Assembly (NCBI GenBank): GCA_002297415.1
Contig: DBKZ01000071.1
Location: 1 to 26,593 of the forward strand
Reading direction: 5' to 3'
DNA from: Ruminococcaceae bacterium UBA737
Lineage (GTDB): Bacteria; Bacillota; Clostridia; Oscillospirales; Acutalibacteraceae
DNA length: 26,593 bases
Shown here: positions 22,120 through 26,593 of the stretch, piece after piece
Numbering within the stretch: the stretch's first letter is position 1
Layout of the letters: the number at the start of each line of letters is the position of its first letter
Position numbers and translations under genes: made by a program
Notes under the pieces: generated by a model
Databases searched by the model: none
Told to the model about the DNA's origin: nothing
What the model saw: the letters and a program-made list of their open reading frames with translations, nothing else

Positions 22120-24045
22120 TCAAATAGTTTTAATTTTAGGGACAGCACTATTTATATCAAGATTAGGATTATAATTTGGATCACCTTTTTCTATATAAGG
22201 CAAATAAACTTCACGGGATTTAACAAAATCAATTTGCGGAATGTTCCTTGCATCTCTTGATTTAGACTCTAAATGATACAATTTTACATTAGCATCATAC
22301 AAGACCCTAAGTCCTTTTTGAATGGCTCTTATACATATTTCGACATCACTTCCGCAAATAATGAATTCTTCATCAAATTCTCCGATTTTTTCGATAACTT
22401 TTCTCGAAATAGCCATACAAGCGCCGGTTACGGCACTTACATCTCTACTTGCCATCGGAGAAACAAACGGACTGGCTTCATGAACTTGAGACATGCCTTT
22501 AAATACGTGATCGGCCCATCCATTCATACCAATCACTACTCCGGCATGCTGTATCGTATTATCTTTATATAATAATAACGGTCCTACAACACCTATATCG
22601 TTTCTCAAAGAATTCTCAACGAGCCTTCTCATCCAGTCTCTGGAGATTATTTGTGTGTCATTATTTAAGAATATAAAGACATCGCCTATACTGTTATGAA
22701 TACCAAAATTGTTCAGCTTAGACCAATTAAATTCAAATTCAGCTTTTATAACCTTTATGCGTGAATTCGATTTTATTTTTTCAAAATACTCAAATGTTTC
22801 TTTTTCTTCAGAATTGTTGTCTAATATTATTATCTCATAATTGTCATAATCGGTTTTCTTTAAAATGCTATTTACACAAGCCCTTAACAAGTCACAATGA
22901 TCCTTTGTCGGAATTATTACGGAAACCATTGGCTGATTTTTTGGAATGGGATACCTTGGATCAAACACAAAAGTAAACTTGCTATCGAGCACATAAGCAT
23001 CTTTGCCGTATCTGCGCTTAAGATGTTCCTCTAAAGCCATTTTACCAGCATTATGAGCATACGGCTTAGAATTAGGATTTATAGAAGTAGAGTTTTCAGT
23101 TTCACGCCAAGTATATAAAATATCTTGAATATGATAAATCTCTTCTGTTACTTCGGATAGTCTTAACATCAAATCATAATCCTGACTTCCGTTAAATTTA
23201 TCTCTTAATCCCCCGATTTTATCAAACAAATTTGCTTTAAAGCAAAGCAAATGACAAATATACATTTGAGAATACATTAAATCTCTATTAAAATCCGGTT
23301 TAAAAAACGGTCTGCATCTTTTACCTTTGTAAGAATGATCCTCATCACTATAAAAAACATCATAGTCCTTTTCATTTATAATTTTTGCTATAGAATATAA
23401 CGCATGCGGTAAAAGCAAATCATCGTGATCTAAAAGAGCTAAATATTCTCCTTTGGCCATTTTTCTACAACTATTTGTATTTTCTGAAATGCCCAAATTA
23501 TCTTTTAATTTTTCAAACTTAATTCTTTTATCTTTTTCTTGATATTTTTTCACAATTTCTGAAATATATTCGTGCTGTGAGTCGCTTGCATCCGCAAGAC
23601 AAAGTTCAAAGTTTTTATAAGTTTGTTTAAGACAAGATTCAATCATTTCTTTAAGCATTTTTTCATCTGTATTATAAAGGGGGACTAAAATGCTGATAAA
23701 AGGATTTTTTCCTAATTCTTTATTTATATGATATTTGTATTTGTTATTTTTAATCCAAATTTCATAGTTTGCCTCATTATCATTGCTCAAATGAAGAATT
23801 CTTTTAGCAAAGTTTAAAATTTTTCTTCCTAATCTACATAGCGGTGTGGGCAAAAAGCATTTAATAAAAGCTTTAACTATGGCTTTTTTTCCTAAAATAG
23901 CAGGATTATTAACTATATCAGACAAATAAGATTGTGTATCAAAATACAATTTTTCTAATTCTTTATATTTTTCAACTACATCCTCATTTTCATCTTTGCT
24001 TTCGATAATACTATCTTCTAACTCAACATCAATATTTTTGTTCAT
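22120..24045 (-). CDS. Tandem GT2 glycosyltransferase (two GT-A domains)
   Basis: This 641-residue protein carries two family 2 catalytic domains, as in WsaE/WbbL-like enzymes that build repeating surface glycans with two different linkages. Residues 1-100 are a variable lead with an acidic start. Domain 1 opens at FISILVPLYNTDEKMLKEMI (116-135) and has the DHDD metal motif at 206-209. Domain 2 opens at VSVIIPTKDHCDLL (around 380) with LNNDTQ near 465 as its DxD-type site. AGVVIGMNGWADHVFKG and ISRKVIEKIGEFDEEFIICG follow. No membrane spans. AGAGGGG ribosome binding site before the ATG at 24045. The gene is AT-rich: 14 G/C in 60 bases at 23221-23280. Donor and acceptor cannot be inferred. Confidence 0.85.
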   Translation of the reverse strand: MNKNIDVELEDSIIESKDENEDVVEKYKELEKLYFDTQSYLSDIVNNPAILGKKAIVKAFIKCFLPTPLCRLGRKILNFAKRILHLSNDNEANYEIWIKNNKYKYHINKELGKNPFISILVPLYNTDEKMLKEMIESCLKQTYKNFELCLADASDSQHEYISEIVKKYQEKDKRIKFEKLKDNLGISENTNSCRKMAKGEYLALLDHDDLLLPHALYSIAKIINEKDYDVFYSDEDHSYKGKRCRPFFKPDFNRDLMYSQMYICHLLCFKANLFDKIGGLRDKFNGSQDYDLMLRLSEVTEEIYHIQDILYTWRETENSTSINPNSKPYAHNAGKMALEEHLKRRYGKDAYVLDSKFTFVFDPRYPIPKNQPMVSVIIPTKDHCDLLRACVNSILKKTDYDNYEIIILDNNSEEKETFEYFEKIKSNSRIKVIKAEFEFNWSKLNNFGIHNSIGDVFIFLNNDTQIISRDWMRRLVENSLRNDIGVVGPLLLYKDNTIQHAGVVIGMNGWADHVFKGMSQVHEASPFVSPMASRDVSAVTGACMAISRKVIEKIGEFDEEFIICGSDVEICIRAIQKGLRVLYDANVKLYHLESKSRDARNIPQIDFVKSREVYLPYIEKGDPNYNPNLDINSAVPKIKTI

Positions 24046-24066
24046 AAAACCCCTCTAAATAAAAAT

Positions 24067-24801
24067 TTATGAATTTCTGTAAGCATCGCAAACGGTCTTT
24101 GCATCGCCTATCATTTTAACTTTTCCTTTTTCAAGCCACATGCAATGCTTACAAAGTCTTTCAATTTGATCGATTGAATGAGAAACGATAATAACAGTAG
24201 TGTCATTTTGCATCATTTTATTGATTCTTTGCTCACATTTTTGCTGGAACAGGAAATCGCCTACTGCCAAAATCTCATCGACTATAAGAATATCCGGAGT
24301 AGTAACCGTTGCGATTGCAAAGCCTATTCTTGCTACCATACCTGAAGAATAATTCTTCATCGGAACATCTAAGAAATCTTTCATTTCGGAAAATTCAACT
24401 ATTTCGTCAAACTTAGAATCCATGAATTTCTTTGAATAGCCTAATACCGATCCGTTTAAATATATATTCTCCCTTGCGGTAAGATCAAGATCAAAGCCCG
24501 CACCGAGCTCAATAAGCGGAGCGATTACTCCGTCCACCTCGACGGTTCCCTTTGTCGGCTTTAAAATTCCCGAAATTATCTTAAGAGTTGTGCTTTTTCC
24601 GCAGCCGTTAAGTCCGACAATTCCGAAAACATCGCCTTTTTTTATTTCGCAGGAAACTTTATCGAGGGCTACGAAATCTTCATACATCAACTGCCTTTTG
24701 GCGAGCTTTAAGAAAAACTCCTTTAAACTGTCAAGCTTTTCTTTGCTCATATTAAAATGCATTTCAATATCATGCAGTTCTACAGCATTTTCTTTTTTCA
24801 T
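24067..24801 (-). CDS. Polysaccharide ABC transporter ATPase (Wzt/TagH type)
   Basis: This ATPase energises export of a finished, lipid-linked polysaccharide or teichoic-acid-type chain. The N-terminus MHFNMSKEKLDSLKEFFLKL is the amphipathic entry typical of Wzt/TagH. Walker A is GLNGCGKS (63-70). The signature is YSSGM, the usual variant in this subfamily instead of LSGGQ. Walker B is ILIVDEIL and the switch histidine is in SHSIDQ. The protein has 244 residues and ends soon after the ATPase domain, so it lacks the C-terminal carbohydrate-binding domain of the O9a-type Wzt; the export is therefore likely not coupled to a chain-capped terminus. It follows the permease by 14 bp. GC content is markedly higher than in the next gene, the tandem GT2. 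Confidence 0.9.
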   Translation of the reverse strand: MKKENAVELHDIEMHFNMSKEKLDSLKEFFLKLAKRQLMYEDFVALDKVSCEIKKGDVFGIVGLNGCGKSTTLKIISGILKPTKGTVEVDGVIAPLIELGAGFDLDLTARENIYLNGSVLGYSKKFMDSKFDEIVEFSEMKDFLDVPMKNYSSGMVARIGFAIATVTTPDILIVDEILAVGDFLFQQKCEQRINKMMQNDTTVIIVSHSIDQIERLCKHCMWLEKGKVKMIGDAKTVCDAYRNS

Positions 24802-24815
24802 ATTCTGCTCCCGTT

Positions 24816-25604
24816 TTAAATGTGAAGAATGAATTTTCTTTCAAGCTTATTGAATACCAGTGCGCCTAACGCAAAAACACCGAGTGAAATTCCTATACAT
24901 ATCAAATTAAACTGAAGTCCCGGAATCTTGCCGTACATCACAACATCTCTGAAATATGTGACATAATAATACATCGGATTTAAGTGAACAACTGTCTGAA
25001 TAAGCTTATGTCCCTCTAACAACTCGTCCGAATAAAGAATAGGAGTAAGATATATCCAAAGGGTTAAAAGCACTCCGTACAAATGAGCTATATCACGGAA
25101 ATAAACCGTAACCGAGCTTAAAATCAGGCAAACACCGCAGCAGAAAACAAAACAGTAAAGCACGGGTATCGGAAAAAGGAGCGCGGTAAAGGTCGGGTAA
25201 ACTCCCTGTATAAGCATTACGGCAAGCGCCGCAATAAGACTGAAAAGGAAATTTATAAGAGAAAACAGGCACTTTTCAAGAGGAAAAATATACTTCGGAA
25301 TATAGACCTTTTTTATAAGCGATGCCGAGCCTGTTATAGCTGACAAGGAAGCCGATGACGCTTCGGCAAAGAAATTCCAAAGAGATGCGCCTATAATATA
25401 GTAGGTAGCAAAATTTTCAACATTTATTCTAAGAAGCATGCGGAAAACATTGGTAAGCACGATCATTGTAAGGAGAGGATTAAGAACGCTCCAACAAACA
25501 CCCAAAAACGATCTTCTGTATTTAATTTTAAAATCTTTCGAAACAAGATTTTTAAGAAGAGGCATATATCTTTTAAAATCATTGAAAAATTTTGAATTCC
25601 CCAA
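24816..25604 (-). CDS. Polysaccharide ABC transporter permease (Wzm/TagG type, ABC-2)
   Basis: The membrane partner of the ATPase, forming the export channel for lipid-linked glycans. About 262 residues with six hydrophobic spans. The cytoplasmic entry LVSKDFKIKYRRSFLGVCWS and SVLNPLLTMIVLTNVF (amphipathic gate helix and first span) are family hallmarks. IIGASLWNFFAEASSASLSA, TVYFRDIAHLYGVLLTLWIY and TPILYSDELL follow. NPMYYYVTYFRDVVMYGKIP precedes the last span. I choose the TTG at 25602-25604, seven nt after AAAGGATGG. The longer frame starting at 25772 contains the promoter and a 56-residue segment without family similarity. An ATG 13 codons downstream is the alternative. First gene of the glycan operon. 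Confidence 0.88.
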   Translation of the reverse strand: MGNSKFFNDFKRYMPLLKNLVSKDFKIKYRRSFLGVCWSVLNPLLTMIVLTNVFRMLLRINVENFATYYIIGASLWNFFAEASSASLSAITGSASLIKKVYIPKYIFPLEKCLFSLINFLFSLIAALAVMLIQGVYPTFTALLFPIPVLYCFVFCCGVCLILSSVTVYFRDIAHLYGVLLTLWIYLTPILYSDELLEGHKLIQTVVHLNPMYYYVTYFRDVVMYGKIPGLQFNLICIGISLGVFALGALVFNKLERKFILHI

Positions 25605-25689
25605 AATCAAACCATCCTTTAATTTTGTTAATAGATAATGAAATATAAATATATCTACTTTGAAAGCTTTGCCATATAATGTATTTAAT

Positions 25690-25718
25690 ATTATACACAA
25701 CAGCGTAATGAAAGTCAA
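25690..25718 (-). promoter_or_regulatory. Glycan operon promoter
   Basis: Minus strand TTGACT (25713-25718), 17-bp spacer, perfect TATAAT (25690-25695). Predicted initiation near 25683 gives a leader of about 79 nt to the permease TTG. It shows the longer upstream frame cannot be translated from this message. Confidence 0.85.
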
Positions 25719-25751
25719 ACTGTTTTTAGCAGACAATACAATTCTTATGCA

Positions 25752-25780
25752 TTGACTTTTTATCAAAAACATTATAAAAT
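25752..25780 (+). promoter_or_regulatory. Promoter of the DUF218 gene
   Basis: Plus strand TTGACT (25752-25757), 17-bp spacer, TAAAAT (25775-25780; five of six). Initiation near 25787 leaves a short leader of about 22 nt. It lies back to back with the glycan operon promoter; their -35 boxes are 33 bp apart, so one bound protein could affect both. Confidence 0.75.
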
Positions 25781-25808
25781 TATTTTAAATTTATTCGGAG
25801 AAAATGCA

Positions 25809-26471
25809 ATGCTGAGTTTCAAGAAAATCAAAAATATACTTAAAAGCTTAATCATTATCGCCGCGGCGGTTATTTTAGTTCCTAATTTTTATGTCAGGTT
25901 TTTGTCTTTCGGGAAAATTAAAAAACAGGAAAGCTGTTTTAAGGACGCCGACTGCATTTTAGTTCTCGGAGCGGGACTGCGAAACGGAAAGCCAAGCCCA
26001 ATGCTCAGCGACAGGCTTGACGCGGCGGTTTCACTCTATAAAGACGGAATATGCAAAAAAATCATAATGAGCGGCGACCATTCGGGCGAATATTACGACG
26101 AGGTCAACGCTATGAAGAAATACGCGATAGAAAAAGGCGCAAAATCCGAGGACATATTTATGGACCACGCAGGGCTTTCTACCTATGACAGTCTTTACCG
26201 TGCAAAAGAAATTTTTAACGCGAAAAAGATAATAATAGTCACTCAAAAATACCACCTTTACAGGGCGCTTTATATTGCAAAAAAGCTTGATATAACCGCC
26301 TGCGGGGTATCGGCGACCGCCCGCTCCTACAGCGGAGATCTATACAGAGAGGCGCGAGAAATATTAGCCAGAGACAAGGACTTTTTAAAATGTGTTATAA
26401 AGCCTAAAGCCGAAATATCCGGAGAAAAAATCGACCTTGGCGAAAGCGGAGATATTACGAATGATAAATAA
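25809..26471 (+). CDS. DUF218 (YdcF/SanA/ElyC-like) membrane-anchored protein
   Basis: The DUF218 family includes E. coli SanA, YdcF and ElyC, linked to envelope integrity and, for ElyC, to peptidoglycan/enterobacterial common antigen lipid-carrier balance; no enzyme activity is firmly established. After a short basic start there is one membrane helix (about 12-27, IIIAAAVILV), then the DUF218 domain. This has DCILVLGAGL (48-57), GKPSPMLSDRLDAAVSLYKD, IIMSGDHSG (86-94), LSTYDSLYRAKEIF, and TQKYHLYRALYIAKKL. The 220-residue form starts at the ATG at 25809, eight nt after GGAG; an in-frame TTG further upstream coincides with the -35 box and is rejected. It is the only plus-strand gene, divergent from the glycan operon, suggesting a connected role in envelope glycans. 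Confidence 0.85.
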   Translation: MLSFKKIKNILKSLIIIAAAVILVPNFYVRFLSFGKIKKQESCFKDADCILVLGAGLRNGKPSPMLSDRLDAAVSLYKDGICKKIIMSGDHSGEYYDEVNAMKKYAIEKGAKSEDIFMDHAGLSTYDSLYRAKEIFNAKKIIIVTQKYHLYRALYIAKKLDITACGVSATARSYSGDLYREAREILARDKDFLKCVIKPKAEISGEKIDLGESGDITNDK

Positions 26472-26593
26472 AAGATATCTCTTAATAAAATAATATAATG
26501 AAATTCTTTTTAATTTGCGTACCAACAGGCACACATCGGTCAAATATCTAGCAATACCCCTCAGTCAGCTGACGCTGACAGGGCAGATTGTCA
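26472..26593. other. Gene-free right end with the start of a possible dispersed repeat
   Basis: No gene and no clear terminator follow the DUF218 gene in 26472-26557, which is AT-rich. The last 36 bases change character: CCCT (26558-26561), GTCAGC (26564-26569), TGAC loop, GCTGAC (26574-26579) and AGGG (26580-26583) form a 10-pair stem with a two-base bulge. Its shape resembles CCCTCAGTCAGC-type intergenic repeats that I associate with gut Clostridia; the rest lies beyond the window. Confidence 0.45.

Noticed and set aside
25605..25772. N-terminal extension of the ABC permease
   Set aside because: It contains a consensus promoter in the same direction, has no ribosome binding site, and the family starts near the KDFKIKYRRS segment.
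25752..25808. Upstream TTG start for the DUF218 protein
   Set aside because: That TTG is the -35 box of its own promoter; the ATG at 25809 has a well-spaced GGAG.
1..26593. CRISPR arrays, insertion sequences, prophage genes, tRNA or rRNA genes
   Set aside because: No regularly spaced repeats, transposase or integrase motifs, cloverleaf sequences or rRNA segments were seen on either strand.

Overview
This window looks like chromosomal DNA from a low-to-moderate GC, endospore-lineage Clostridia member, most plausibly an Oscillospiraceae/Ruminococcaceae-type gut bacterium. The evidence is the Firmicutes-type long S12, the gene string spoVB-like / HU / rqcP (yabO) / yabP / yabQ / divIC / yabR, HemZ, a bifunctional Rel, strong sigma-A-like promoters and GGAGG-type ribosome binding sites. 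Every gene except the last is on the minus strand, so transcription runs from high to low coordinates.

Layout by position. (1) 1-3618: the str operon, read rpsL, rpsG, fusA, tuf (tuf cut by the window edge), behind a consensus promoter at 3590-3618. (2) 3619-3941: a gene-free stretch packed with hairpins, including a terminator just upstream of the str promoter and a perfect 35-bp palindrome. (3) 3942-5979: groES-groEL with a promoter and a near-perfect CtsR-type operator that overlaps the end of the next gene. (4) 5965-8039: a THUMP/rRNA methyltransferase gene and a lipid-kinase gene overlapping by 4 nt. (5) 8058-10380: HU, RqcP, YabP, YabQ, DivIC and YabR, closed by a terminator; HU and divIC have their own promoter candidates. 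(6) 10490-20776: a tightly packed nine-gene run starting at a good promoter before recJ: recJ, rel, dtd, an MBL hydrolase, hemZ, a uridine-kinase-like gene, a coiled-coil/zinc-ribbon gene, mtnN and a SpoVB-like flippase. (7) 20789-25718: a four-gene glycan operon (ABC-2 permease, ABC ATPase, tandem GT2 glycosyltransferase, WsaF-like glycosyltransferase) with its own promoter and terminator. (8) 25752-26471: a divergent plus-strand DUF218 (SanA/YdcF-like) gene with its own promoter, followed by the start of what may be a dispersed repeat at the window end.

How the genes fit together: most of the window is core housekeeping, covering translation, chaperonins, rRNA modification, the stringent response, ribosome quality control, division and spore development. 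The glycan operon is the accessory part. Its two glycosyltransferase genes are much more AT-rich than the transporter genes and the flanking recJ, suggesting exchange of the glycosyltransferase cassette behind a conserved export pair. I see no mobile element, CRISPR array, tRNA or rRNA, and no gene system that I would call wholly undescribed. The most informative non-coding signals are the CtsR-like operator on groESL, the hairpin over the rqcP ribosome binding site, and the palindrome cluster between groEL and rpsL.
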